From NCBI RefSeq assembly GCF_000445475.1, contig NZ_AUPZ01000007.1:62001-126000 (forward strand): DNA of 64,000 nucleotides, read 5' to 3'. The DNA is from Sulfurimonas hongkongensis (GTDB lineage Bacteria; Campylobacterota; Campylobacteria; Campylobacterales; Sulfurimonadaceae). The notes under the pieces are model-generated. The model did no database searches and was not told the origin of the DNA. It was given only the letters and a program-made list of their open reading frames with translations. Made by a program: the position numbers and the translations under genes. Shown here piece after piece: positions 17,080 to 25,580 of this stretch; the first letter of the stretch is position 1; every line of letters starts with the position of its first letter.

Positions 17080-17901
17080 ATGAAAAAGCTTATTTTATTT
17101 TTTTTGCTATCTTTAAGTAACCTGCTTTTAGCACAAGGCGTCAAAGTAAATTTTGCGCCACTTCCTACAAAAAAAGCTACAAAAAATATAGAAGAGTTTT
17201 TACCTATGAGTTCATACTTAGAATCAAAAATCTCTATAAAAATCAACTATATATATAAAAAAGACTATCAAGATATACTAGATGGCTTTAAAGATAACTC
17301 TATAGATATGGCATACCTTGGACCTCTTCTTTATCTCTCTTTAAAAAAAGAGTATGAGTTTATAGAACCTATAATCTCGTTTAAACAAGAAGATGGACTT
17401 AGTAAGTACAGGTGCGTTCTCGCAAAGTTTAAAGAAGATGAGTTTGATAAAAAACAGCAGATAAAAATAGCACTTACACAGCCTCTCTCAACTTGTGGTT
17501 ACTTTATGAGTAATATCTTGTTAAGGGAAAATTTCAACATAGACCTTGCTAAGCAAAAGTATGGTTACACAATGTCACATACAAATGCTCTTATTAGCGT
17601 TGTAAAAGGCGAGTTTTTAATAGCTGGGGCTAAAGAGGGCATAGCTAAACAGTTTGAGTCATTAGGTGTTGAGATTATTGCAAAAAGTAAACTTTTACCG
17701 GGATTTTCCATTGTAGTAAATACTAAAACTCTTACAAAAGAGCAGATACAGAGCATAAAAGGCGCTCTGTTAGAGTTAGAAAAAAAAGACAAAAATGAAC
17801 TCAAGGGTATACTCTCAAACGGCGTTGTAGAAGCAAATGAGTGTGATTATGATGAGCTGTTTATTGATTTTAATATCCCATATAAAGCAAATACAAAATG
17901 A
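17080..17901 (+). CDS. PhnD-like periplasmic substrate-binding protein
   Basis: 273 residues with signal peptide (about 1-19) and the PhnD/phosphate-phosphonate binding fold: FAPLPTK, DMAYLGPLLYL near residue 75, and FSIVVNTKTL. In transporters these proteins deliver phosphonate or phosphite-type ligands, but no permease or ATPase is nearby. The last four bases (ATGA) overlap the start of a diguanylate cyclase with a periplasmic domain, so the protein may serve as its ligand receptor. Confidence 0.85.
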   Translation: MKKLILFFLLSLSNLLLAQGVKVNFAPLPTKKATKNIEEFLPMSSYLESKISIKINYIYKKDYQDILDGFKDNSIDMAYLGPLLYLSLKKEYEFIEPIISFKQEDGLSKYRCVLAKFKEDEFDKKQQIKIALTQPLSTCGYFMSNILLRENFNIDLAKQKYGYTMSHTNALISVVKGEFLIAGAKEGIAKQFESLGVEIIAKSKLLPGFSIVVNTKTLTKEQIQSIKGALLELEKKDKNELKGILSNGVVEANECDYDELFIDFNIPYKANTK

Positions 17902-19886
17902 AGATCAAAATCTTTATAGCATTTGTGCTTACTTCTTTTATATGTATCATGCTTGTGAAGTATATACAAACTTCACAAGAGAGCGTAATACAAAGTGCTA
18001 CAGATAAAAATCTTGAATTCATTAGAGTTGCAAATAAGTCTATTTTAGAGACGTATATGCTTGTAGCTCAAAAAAGTTTTTATGATACTATGAGAAACAG
18101 AGAGGCTATGGAGATTTTAAAAAGATTTAAGAGAGTTGATGAGTCTCAAAAGTCTTTACTTAGAGGAAAACTCTTTAGACTTCTATATAAAGAGTATGAA
18201 TTTTTAACCAAACTAAATGTTAGACAGATTCACTTTCATACTCATGACTCTAAAAGCCTGCTTAGATTTCATATACCGTACCAAAATGGGGACTCTTTAA
18301 AAGAGGCACGAAGCTCGGTACGGATCGCAAATAGTGAGCTTAGAGAGGTTATGGGCTTTGAAAGTGGTAAGATTTATCCTGCTTACAGATATGTTTTTCC
18401 CATACTTTATGAGGGAGAACACTTAGGAAGTGTTGAGTTTTCTATCTCTTTTGAAGGCATAGAGAAAAAACTAAGGGCTATATTTCCAGCTTATACGCAC
18501 AAGATAATCTTAGATAAAAAAACAAGCTATGACAAGATTTTTAAAGAGTATAGAGATTTTTTTACACCATCACAACTAAGCAGTAACTACTACTTAGAAA
18601 ATCCTACAATCTCGAAATTAAACAAAAAAATATCAAGAGACTCTTTTGTGCAAAAGCTCACAAATTTGGTTAAAAGTAATAAATATTTTTTAGAAAAATT
18701 AAACAAAAAAGAGAGCTTTTCTCTACCTATCATAAATGACAATAAAGGTTGTGTGGCAGTATTTTTAAATCTAAAGAATATAGACAATGAAAGCGCCGCT
18801 TATATAGTCTCATATGCTCCTCTTGATGAAATAACGATTATCAAAAAAAGATATGATTTTTTTAAGATGATAGTTGTTGTAGTCTCTTTACTTCTTTTTG
18901 CTCTTGTTGTAGCCATTATCATACAGATGCAAAAAATAAAAGATGAAACTTTAAAGATACAAAGATTTATGAATGTTCAAAGTTCTATTGTGATACTAAC
19001 AGATGGAGTAAGGTTTAGCTTCGCTAACAAGAAGTTTTTTGACTTTTTTAACTACAAAGACATAGAAGCGTTTTTAGAACATCATGAGTGTATTTGTGAC
19101 CTTTTTATAAGAGATAAAAACTTCTTTAGCTTGAGTGATGTAAAAAAGAATGAGAAGCACTGGGTTGAGAGTCTCTTAAATCTTCCAGGGAGGGCTAGAG
19201 TAGTCTTAATGTTTGACTCAACTATGACTCCTCACGCTTTTTCAATCTCTATAAATCAATATGATGCAAACTACTATATAATTGATTTTGCAGATATTAG
19301 TGATGCTATGAGTGAAAAACTTCAGCTTCAAAAACAGGTCTTAAAAGATACACTAACAAATGCATACAACAGAGCCTATTTTGATAAAAATATAGACTCC
19401 ATACTCCAACTAAATAAAAAACACAACAGCTTCACTGCTATCATATTTTTTGATATAGATTTTTTCAAAAAAGTAAATGATACTTATGGACATGTAGTGG
19501 GAGATGAGGTTTTAAAAACTCTCTCAGATATTGTAAAAGCCGACATAAGAAAAGATGATAAACTTATTCGTTGGGGTGGAGAAGAGTTTATTATAGTCTT
19601 AGCTGCTAAATCCATAGAAGAAGCAACTAAACTAGCTGAGCATCTAAGAGAAAGCATTCAAGAGTATAAGTTTGACACTATAGGTTTGCTAACTTGCAGC
19701 TTTGGAGTCTCTTTGTGTGAAGATGGAGATATACAAAAAACTATAAAAGAGGCTGATGAGAGGCTCTATAAAGCAAAAGAGACTGGCAGAAACAGAGTAG
19801 TTTCTACTTCGGAAGTGGAATCTTTAGGAGCACTAACTAGTCGCACTTTCCATGAAGAGTCCCACAAAACAGGGCGAGGCTTCTAG
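17898..19886 (+). CDS. Membrane diguanylate cyclase with periplasmic sensor domain
   Basis: 662 residues. Helix at about 5-22, a large periplasmic domain of double-CACHE size (about 25-310), a second helix (about 322-345), a PAS-like region (about 355-470), then GGDEF domain. The active motif is WGGEEF and an RKDD inhibition site stands five residues before it, so it should make c-di-GMP with product inhibition. Coupled by ATGA to the PhnD-like gene. The last residues (HEESHKTGRGF) are encoded by an inverted repeat that spans the stop codon. Confidence 0.9.
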   Translation: MKIKIFIAFVLTSFICIMLVKYIQTSQESVIQSATDKNLEFIRVANKSILETYMLVAQKSFYDTMRNREAMEILKRFKRVDESQKSLLRGKLFRLLYKEYEFLTKLNVRQIHFHTHDSKSLLRFHIPYQNGDSLKEARSSVRIANSELREVMGFESGKIYPAYRYVFPILYEGEHLGSVEFSISFEGIEKKLRAIFPAYTHKIILDKKTSYDKIFKEYRDFFTPSQLSSNYYLENPTISKLNKKISRDSFVQKLTNLVKSNKYFLEKLNKKESFSLPIINDNKGCVAVFLNLKNIDNESAAYIVSYAPLDEITIIKKRYDFFKMIVVVVSLLLFALVVAIIIQMQKIKDETLKIQRFMNVQSSIVILTDGVRFSFANKKFFDFFNYKDIEAFLEHHECICDLFIRDKNFFSLSDVKKNEKHWVESLLNLPGRARVVLMFDSTMTPHAFSISINQYDANYYIIDFADISDAMSEKLQLQKQVLKDTLTNAYNRAYFDKNIDSILQLNKKHNSFTAIIFFDIDFFKKVNDTYGHVVGDEVLKTLSDIVKADIRKDDKLIRWGGEEFIIVLAAKSIEEATKLAEHLRESIQEYKFDTIGLLTCSFGVSLCEDGDIQKTIKEADERLYKAKETGRNRVVSTSEVESLGALTSRTFHEESHKTGRGF

Positions 19887-19892
19887 GAAAGT
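19845..19892. repeat. Inverted repeat across the stop codon of the diguanylate cyclase gene
   Basis: Arms ACTTTCC-AT-GAAG and CTTC-TA-GGAAAGT enclose a 22-base loop that includes GGGCGAGGC. The same CAGGGCGAGGCT word occurs in reverse complement at 59007-59022 near another hairpin. It may act as a terminator toward the converging Cys-rich gene and may be part of a dispersed repeat. Confidence 0.45.
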
Positions 19893-19907
19893 TATGGGTT
19901 AGCGTTT

Positions 19908-20273
19908 CTATTTAGCTGGGCATTTACCAGAGTCGCAGTTCTTGCCTTTAGCTTTTTTACTATCGCATTTTTTACTGTCGCATTTCATGCCTTTACTGGA
20001 CTTTTGTCCGCATTTGCAATCTTTGCATTTGCAATCTCCACAAGGACAGTTTTCGTTGCCACAGCTTGACATTTTTTTGTCACACTTGCACTCATCACCA
20101 CACTTACAAGTTTTGCTAGTTTTACACTTGGCATCATCACAGCTCATTTTGTTCATCTTAGAACTGCCACACTTACCTGAACCACACTTCATCTCTGCAC
20201 TTAGAGTAGTAGAACCTAGTGCTAAAAACAAAACTGCCCCAAAAAGTAGAGCCATTAGGTTTAGTTTTTTCAT
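19908..20273 (-). CDS. Cysteine-rich low-complexity exported protein (HvfA-like)
   Basis: 121 residues: signal peptide (about 1-26, ending LSAEM) and a mature part of about 95 residues with 19 cysteines, mostly in CGSGKCG, CKCGDECKC, CGNENCPCGDCKCKDCKC and CDSKKCDSKK patterns, rich in Lys, Gly, Ser and Asp. The CGSGKCG word resembles the EGKCG repeats of HvfA-type precursors that MNIO (DUF692) enzymes convert into copper-binding peptides. No MNIO gene lies in the window, so this may be an orphan precursor or a metallothionein-like protein. ATG 20273 has an AAGGAAAC site. Confidence 0.75.
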   Translation of the reverse strand: MKKLNLMALLFGAVLFLALGSTTLSAEMKCGSGKCGSSKMNKMSCDDAKCKTSKTCKCGDECKCDKKMSSCGNENCPCGDCKCKDCKCGQKSSKGMKCDSKKCDSKKAKGKNCDSGKCPAK

Positions 20274-20370
20274 CTTTTGTTTCCTTAAATTTAAATGAAG
20301 ATTATTGTAGCATAAAAAATATTTATAAAACGATATCTGTTTTATCTTCTAAAATAGCTCGAGTTAAAGC

Positions 20371-20397
20371 TTGGCACGTAGATTGATGTAGTGCCAA
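20371..20397. promoter_or_regulatory. Inverted repeat TTGGCAC-N13-GTGCCAA upstream of the hydrolase
   Basis: Perfect 7-bp arms separated by 13 bases, 133 bases before the hydrolase ATG in a 256-base spacer that otherwise shows only AT-rich sequence. It could be a repressor site or a small RNA hairpin. No regulator assigned. Confidence 0.3.
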
Positions 20398-20529
20398 AAT
20401 AGTTTTTTAAATACACAAAGAGGTGTTAAAAAATAACTATAAGCCTTTTTGATGTACAATCTTAAAAACAAAACTTTAAAGGCTTTATATTTTCAAAAGC
20501 TTTAAATCTTTTTTATAAAGGCAAAAAAA

Positions 20530-21066
20530 ATGAAGAAAAAAGTTTTACTACTTCACGGATGGGGAGGAAGTGACACACCTCATTGGCAAAGTTATATAGC
20601 AGCTGAGATTGCTAGAGATTATGGTTGTGTTAGTTTTTTAAAACTGCCAGATTTTGAGTCACCAGATAAAGATATTTGGATAAAAGAGACTCTAAGAGAA
20701 CTAAGGGAGTTTAGAGCTAACGTTGTAGTTTGTCACTCTCTTGCAAATACTTTATGGTTTCATATGTGCAATAGTGGACTTCTTGAAGATGTTGAAAATC
20801 TATTTTTAGTCGCTCCTCCAAGCCTAAACTCAAAAATAGATGAACTAAAAAACTTTTTTCCTGTAGAAGTTCCTAAAGACTTACATGCAAAAAAAGCACT
20901 CTTAGTCTGCTCCGATGATGATCCATATATGAGCATGAAAGAAGCAAGAGAGCTTCAAAGTAAACTAGGCATAGAGATAAAAGTCTTAGAAAAAGCAGGG
21001 CATATCAACGCTGATAGTGGATTTGGTGAGTGGGAATGGATGCTAAAGAAGATAAAATCATTGTAA
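20530..21066 (+). CDS. RBBP9/YdeN-family serine hydrolase
   Basis: 178-residue alpha/beta hydrolase. N-terminal LLLHGWGGSDTPHWQ is the family signature, Ser in VVCHSLANTL is the nucleophile, Asp in CSDDDPY and His in KAGHINADSGFG complete the triad. Cytosolic, physiological substrate unknown. A 22-base gap separates it from a small helical protein, so the two are probably co-transcribed. Confidence 0.9.
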   Translation: MKKKVLLLHGWGGSDTPHWQSYIAAEIARDYGCVSFLKLPDFESPDKDIWIKETLRELREFRANVVVCHSLANTLWFHMCNSGLLEDVENLFLVAPPSLNSKIDELKNFFPVEVPKDLHAKKALLVCSDDDPYMSMKEARELQSKLGIEIKVLEKAGHINADSGFGEWEWMLKKIKSL

Positions 21067-21088
21067 AAAAACAGATAAGGATAGTTAT

Positions 21089-21289
21089 ATGAAAGATACA
21101 GTAGAAGAGTTAGAATCAGAACTGCAAATAGTATATTTAAATATAGACAACATTGCAGCAAGAGTTGCAAACAAAGAGCTTGATGCTTATGAGGGATTTT
21201 TAGAATCACAGAAGTACAAAGATAGGATTGTAGAGATTGGTTATGCTTTAAAAGAAAAAGGTATAGATATTACTACAAGGGTTGAGTAA
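21089..21289 (+). CDS. Small helical protein of unknown function
   Basis: 66 residues, acidic, predicted helical throughout (VEELESELQIVYLNIDNIAARV), no Cys, no membrane segment and no motif recognised. AAGGATAG upstream of ATG 21089 serves as ribosome site. Probably translated from the same mRNA as the hydrolase. Confidence 0.65.
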   Translation: MKDTVEELESELQIVYLNIDNIAARVANKELDAYEGFLESQKYKDRIVEIGYALKEKGIDITTRVE

Positions 21290-21318
21290 GTTTATCATAG
21301 CTTAAAGAAAAATTAGTA

Positions 21319-21332
21319 TTGGCATACATCAA
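21319..21332. promoter_or_regulatory. FNR/NNR-like operator before ygbA, TTGGCATACATCAA
   Basis: TTGGC-N4-ATCAA; the right half is exact and the left half has one or two mismatches to TTGAT. Its centre lies 71 bases before the ygbA ATG, which would put a -41.5 start near 21367 with a 30-base leader. It agrees with the NO-linked family of the gene behind it. Confidence 0.5.
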
Positions 21333-21396
21333 GTGCTTTGTTTTTTATTTTAGGTACACTTCATGCAAATCGAACAAATAAAATAAAGCATAAGAG

Positions 21397-21762
21397 ATGA
21401 CTGAAGAAAAATTTATCCATGACAGCCAGACTGTCTTAAAGTTTATCCAGTGTTATTGTGATCATGAACATGTAAAGGCTGAAAAAAAAATAGACTCCAT
21501 TGCTCTAAGTTACAAAGATAGAGAGTTAAATGAAGCTATACACTATACTCTTTGTGATAGATGCGAAGAGACTCTTTACTATTCATATATAAAACTACAA
21601 GCGTGTCCGCACGATGAAAAACCAAGCTGTAGGAAGTGCCCAAAACCTTGTTATGATAAAAAAGAGTGGAAGCACCTAGCAAAAATTATGCGTTTTAGTG
21701 GATTGAAGTTTGGAGTCCTTAGAATCAAAAAACTCTTTAGTGGATTTCAAAAGAGCGCATAA
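21397..21762 (+). CDS. ygbA: YgbA-family nitrous oxide-stimulated promoter protein
   Basis: 121 residues matching the YgbA_NO family: an N-terminal helix with YCDHEH, then LCDRCEETLYYSYIKLQACPH, KPSCRKCPKPCYDKKEW and a C-terminal MRFSGLKFG. Six conserved cysteines suggest metal or cluster binding. In Escherichia coli ygbA is induced by NO and helps recovery from nitrosative stress. An FNR/NNR-like box upstream supports the same regulation here. Confidence 0.85.
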   Translation: MTEEKFIHDSQTVLKFIQCYCDHEHVKAEKKIDSIALSYKDRELNEAIHYTLCDRCEETLYYSYIKLQACPHDEKPSCRKCPKPCYDKKEWKHLAKIMRFSGLKFGVLRIKKLFSGFQKSA

Positions 21763-21779
21763 GAGAGGTTTTCCTCTTG

Positions 21780-21801
21780 CTCCCACGCAGAGCGTGGGAA
21801 C
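21780..21801. repeat. REP-like palindrome, best copy in the window
   Basis: Perfect stem TCCCACGC / GCGTGGGA with AGA loop, followed by ACTAG. Copies also at 11090-11165 and 62663-62684, always between genes. Palindromes of this family are scattered in many bacterial genomes. This one may also end the ygbA transcript. Confidence 0.7.
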
Positions 21802-21904
21802 TAGTTATGCTTTTAGGGATGCTAAACAATGGCGTCGTCCATGATAAGCTTCACACTGAGGGTCATTAAAATAAGAGTATAATTGCAAAAAAAGAAAGAT
21901 ATTT

Positions 21905-24001
21905 ATGCAAAACCTCATTGACCTACTAAGCCAAAAAACCTCGTTTAAAAAAGAACATATTAAAAACATACTAAAACTACTTGATGATGGAAGCACCATC
22001 CCTTTTATAGCCCGGTACCGCAAAGAGTTAAGTGGTGGGGCGAGCGATGAAGCTCTGCGTGAGTTTGAGTTAGTCTATATTGGTGCTAAAAACTTACTAG
22101 AGCGTAAAGCTGAAGTTTTAAGACTCATCGAGGAGCGTGCAACTCTTAGTGAGGCTATAAGAAAGAGTATAGAAGAGGCAGAGAGTCTAAGAGTTTTAGA
22201 AGATATTTATAGACCATTTAAAGAGTCTAAAAACACTCGTGCTACTGTAGCTGTCAAAAACGGTTTAGCTCCACTTGCAAACACTCTACAAAGTGCAAGA
22301 CTAAGTCTATCTGAGTTTAAGCTTGAGGCAAAAAAGTTTGTAAAGCAAGATGTTAAAAGTGTAGATGAAGCGATAGCTGGAGCTAAAGATATTTTGGCTC
22401 AAAGATATGCCCAGTCACCAAAACAAAGAAGTGTTCTGCGTGAGAACATGCTAAAGTTTGCAACTCTTGAGACTAAAAAAACAAAGAGTTTTAAAGAGGA
22501 TGGAGTTTTTAAAAACTTAGCCCATAAAAGTGAAAAAATAGCCTATATCCCATCATATAGATACCTTGCCATCATGCGAGCGGTGAGAGAAAAAGAGTTA
22601 AGTGTAAAAATTGTAACTGATGTAGAGAGACTAGAGCAAAATATAAGACGTTTTAAGATTCCATCACACGCTTCAAGTTCGAGTGAAATTTTATTTGAAG
22701 CTTATCAAGATGGATTAAAGAGACTTCTGCTTCCATCAATAGAGAGAGAAGTTCATAGCATTGTAAAAGAAAAAGCTGATGCTTCATCCATAGGTGTTTT
22801 TGGAAAAAATCTTGTTCAACTACTTATGACTCCACCAATCACGCCAAGAGTGGTTTTAGGCGTGGATCCTGCTTATGTGAGCGGATGCAAGCTTGCAGTT
22901 ATTGATGAGAGTTCTAACTTTTTGGACTGGGCAGTTATATATCCAACACAACCGAGAAATGACTATGAGGGCTCTAAAAAAGTAGTTTTGGCATTAATAA
23001 AAAAATATGATATCACAAGTGTGGCTATAGGAAATGGCACAGGTTCTAGGGAGACTCAAGAGTTTTTTGCAAAACTAATAGAAGAAGAAAAACTCTCTCT
23101 TGGCTATACAGTAGTCTCAGAAGCGGGCGCCTCTGTTTACTCAGCTTCAAGCATAGCCCAAAAGGAGTATCCAAAACTTGATGTTACTATAAGAGGTGCC
23201 ATCTCCATAGCCCATAGGCTTCGAGATCCTATGGCAGCACTTGTAAAGATAGATGCAAAGTCTTTGGGCATTGGAGAGTATCAACACGATGTTGACCAAA
23301 AACTTCTTGCAAAAAGGCTCGATGATGTCACAGGCGACTTAGTAAACCGAGTAGGAGTTGATGTAAACTCAGCATCAGCATCTCTGCTCTCGCATATTGC
23401 AGGCATCGGAGCTAAAGTGGCTCAAAATATCATAGAGTATCGCCAAAAAAATGGTGTATTTAAGACAAAGAGTGAACTTTTAAAAGTAAAAGGTTTGGGC
23501 AAAAAAGCTTACGAGCAAGCTGCTGGATTTATCCGAATCAAAAATGGCAAAAATATCTTTGATAACTCTGGTATCCATCCTGAGAGTTATGAGGTGGCTA
23601 AAAAGTTAGACTTAGATGAGTTAAAAAGCTTAGATATTCGCACAAAAGCGCACGAGCTAGGTATAGGTTTTGAGACACTTAATGACATCATTAAAGAGCT
23701 AATAAAGCCAGGCTTTGATCCAAGAGAAGAGTTGCCTGGCATCGTTTTTAAAAAGGGTTTGACTAATATTGAGATGCTAAAAGAGGGAAGTCTCGTCTCT
23801 GGCATAGTTCGAAACATCACAGATTTTGGAGCATTTGTTGATATTGGGCTAAAAAATGATGGGATGATTCATATATCAAAGATGAGCGAGAAGCGGATAA
23901 AACATCCGTTTGAAGTACTCTCTATCAATCAGCATCTACCAAACATAAGAGTAGTCTTGGTAGATTTTAAAACACAAAAAGTAGAACTTAGTCTAATCTA
24001 G
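21905..24001 (+). CDS. tex: Tex-family RNA-binding transcription accessory protein
   Basis: 698 residues, slightly shorter than the usual 720-780. Order of domains: Tex N-terminal helical region with TIPFIARYRKE, YqgF-like RNase H fold around 310-450 (VLGVDPAYVSGCKLAVID), helix-hairpin-helix pair around 485-560 (HIAGIGAKVAQNI, VKGLGKKAYEQAAG), and a C-terminal S1 domain (GIVRNITDFGAFVDIG). Tex binds RNA and influences transcription; exact role here is not known. Monocistronic by spacing. Confidence 0.95.
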   Translation: MQNLIDLLSQKTSFKKEHIKNILKLLDDGSTIPFIARYRKELSGGASDEALREFELVYIGAKNLLERKAEVLRLIEERATLSEAIRKSIEEAESLRVLEDIYRPFKESKNTRATVAVKNGLAPLANTLQSARLSLSEFKLEAKKFVKQDVKSVDEAIAGAKDILAQRYAQSPKQRSVLRENMLKFATLETKKTKSFKEDGVFKNLAHKSEKIAYIPSYRYLAIMRAVREKELSVKIVTDVERLEQNIRRFKIPSHASSSSEILFEAYQDGLKRLLLPSIEREVHSIVKEKADASSIGVFGKNLVQLLMTPPITPRVVLGVDPAYVSGCKLAVIDESSNFLDWAVIYPTQPRNDYEGSKKVVLALIKKYDITSVAIGNGTGSRETQEFFAKLIEEEKLSLGYTVVSEAGASVYSASSIAQKEYPKLDVTIRGAISIAHRLRDPMAALVKIDAKSLGIGEYQHDVDQKLLAKRLDDVTGDLVNRVGVDVNSASASLLSHIAGIGAKVAQNIIEYRQKNGVFKTKSELLKVKGLGKKAYEQAAGFIRIKNGKNIFDNSGIHPESYEVAKKLDLDELKSLDIRTKAHELGIGFETLNDIIKELIKPGFDPREELPGIVFKKGLTNIEMLKEGSLVSGIVRNITDFGAFVDIGLKNDGMIHISKMSEKRIKHPFEVLSINQHLPNIRVVLVDFKTQKVELSLI

Positions 24002-24041
24002 TAAAAAGTTGACAAATCTACTGTTTTTGCTTTTATTTTTG

Positions 24042-24050
24042 TGTTAGAAT
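24042..24050 (+). promoter_or_regulatory. Possible extended -10 promoter for sorAB
   Basis: TGTTAGAAT is a TGn-type extended -10 element ending 26 bases before the sorA ATG. A TTGACA at 24009-24014 is too far upstream for standard -35 spacing; Campylobacterota sigma-70 promoters usually lack a conserved -35. Confidence 0.35.
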
Positions 24051-24076
24051 AAAAAAAAGTTATAAAAGGATTTTAA

Positions 24077-25270
24077 ATGCAAAGAAGAGACTTTTTCCGC
24101 CTCTCACTTAGTGCTTGTGCAGTTGTTTTTGGCTCAAATGCATTTGGTATAACTCGTGAACCTCTTGATAATCAAAAAGTCATAGATATCGCATTTCCAC
24201 AGAAGCGACCACTCATTACTTACTCGGACAGACCTCCTCTTTTAGAGACTCCTATGGAGTTTTTAGGAAGTGCCATCACTCCAAATGATGCTTTTTTTGT
24301 AAGATGGCATATGCCTCGTATCCCCGTTTACAAATATATAGACCAGTACAGACTCTCTGTTGGTGGAGCTGTCAAAAATCATATCTATCTCTCACTTGAT
24401 GAGCTTAAGAGTGAGTTTAAAATAGTTGAAATCACAGCAGTTGTGCAGTGTGGTGGTAACTCTCGTTCAGCATTTGTGCCAACTACAAGTGGTATACAAT
24501 GGGGAAATGGTGCTATGGGTTGTGCAAAGTTTAAAGGTGTGAGATTAATAGATGTGCTTGATTATGCAGGGCTTGACAAAGATGCTAGATGGGTAGGTTT
24601 AAATGGTGATGATAAGGCAGCCTTTCACAAAACTGAGAACTTTAAAAGAGAGCTAGAGTTGAGTGAGATAAATGAAAATGTCATCATAGCTTATGAGATG
24701 AATGGAGAAGAGTTACCGTTTTTAAATGGTTACCCAATCCGCCTAATCGTTCCAGGCATGTACTCTGATAGTTGGGTTAAGATGCTAAGCACCATAAGTG
24801 TGACAAAAGAGTATCAAGAACTTTTTTATATGGACAAAGCTTACCGTATAGCTGATAATGAGTGTGAGTGTGAATCGCCAGATAATTTGGCTAAAAAAAC
24901 AAAGCCCATCACAACCATGAACATCAAGTCCGTTATAGCTTACCCTAAAAATGGCTCGAGCATAAAAGTAGATGCAAATGTTATAGCAAAAGGCGTAGCT
25001 TTTGATGGTGGTCATGGCATTAAAGAGGTTCTTATCTCAGTTGATGGGGGAGAGAGTTGGCAGAGTGCAGATCTAGGAGAGGAGCTCTCACCCTATGCAT
25101 TTCGAGAGTTTAGATTTTCTTTTAGAGCTAAGAGTAGGGGAGTTTTAACCATTATGGCAAAAGCTATAAATAACTTAGGACAAGAGCAACCAAAGCCTAG
25201 TGAGATAAAGTGGAATAGAGGCGGTTATAAATATAACGGCATCGATAGCATCACTTTGGAGGTAGTTTAA
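24077..25270 (+). CDS. sorA: Molybdopterin sulfite dehydrogenase catalytic subunit SorA (SoxC-like)
   Basis: 397 residues with a twin-arginine signal, RRDFFRLSLSACAVVFG, so exported folded. The sulfite oxidase-family molybdenum domain holds the Cys ligand in VVQCGGNSRS, and a C-terminal Mo-cofactor dimerisation domain starts near residue 285 (SVIAYPKNGSSI). It should oxidise sulfite to sulfate in the periplasm and pass electrons to the cytochrome encoded two bases downstream, as in SorAB (Cj0005/Cj0004 type). SoxC is the closest alternative, but no other sox genes are near. Confidence 0.9.
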   Translation: MQRRDFFRLSLSACAVVFGSNAFGITREPLDNQKVIDIAFPQKRPLITYSDRPPLLETPMEFLGSAITPNDAFFVRWHMPRIPVYKYIDQYRLSVGGAVKNHIYLSLDELKSEFKIVEITAVVQCGGNSRSAFVPTTSGIQWGNGAMGCAKFKGVRLIDVLDYAGLDKDARWVGLNGDDKAAFHKTENFKRELELSEINENVIIAYEMNGEELPFLNGYPIRLIVPGMYSDSWVKMLSTISVTKEYQELFYMDKAYRIADNECECESPDNLAKKTKPITTMNIKSVIAYPKNGSSIKVDANVIAKGVAFDGGHGIKEVLISVDGGESWQSADLGEELSPYAFREFRFSFRAKSRGVLTIMAKAINNLGQEQPKPSEIKWNRGGYKYNGIDSITLEVV

Positions 25271-25271
25271 G

Positions 25272-25580
25272 ATGAAAAAAACAATAATAATTTTGTTACT
25301 TTTAGCATCAACTCTGCTTGGAGAATATGAAAAAGATGTTAAAATCCCAAGCGTAACGTTTACTATGGCTCAAGATGAAGATTTTAAAGCCATTCAAAGA
25401 AATTGTCAGTGGTGTCACTCTCATGGCTACATCCTAAATCAGGGCAAACAATCAAGAGAATTTTGGAGAAAGTCAGTTATAAAGATGAGAGAAGTATATA
25501 AAGCTCCCATCACACAAAAAGATGAGAAAATCATCATAGATTACCTATTTAGACACTATGGAGACAACACAGAAGAGTAA
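25272..25580 (+). CDS. sorB: Sulfite dehydrogenase cytochrome c subunit SorB
   Basis: 102 residues with signal peptide (about 1-17) and one heme motif CQWCH near 40-44; Met in VIKMREVYK may be the distal ligand. Its position two bases after the molybdenum subunit identifies it as the electron acceptor. The TAA shares its last base with the ATG of the ABC-F gene, so ABC-F translation is coupled to this operon. Confidence 0.9.
   Translation: MKKTIIILLLLASTLLGEYEKDVKIPSVTFTMAQDEDFKAIQRNCQWCHSHGYILNQGKQSREFWRKSVIKMREVYKAPITQKDEKIIIDYLFRHYGDNTEE

Noticed and set aside
19942-20298. 118-codon frame opposite the Cys-rich protein
   Set aside because: Mirror of a low-complexity gene; the Leu/His/Pro-rich product is what an antisense reading of Lys/Cys codons gives.
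24009-24014. TTGACA as a -35 element of sorA
   Set aside because: It stands about 30 bases from the only good -10, far from the usual 17.
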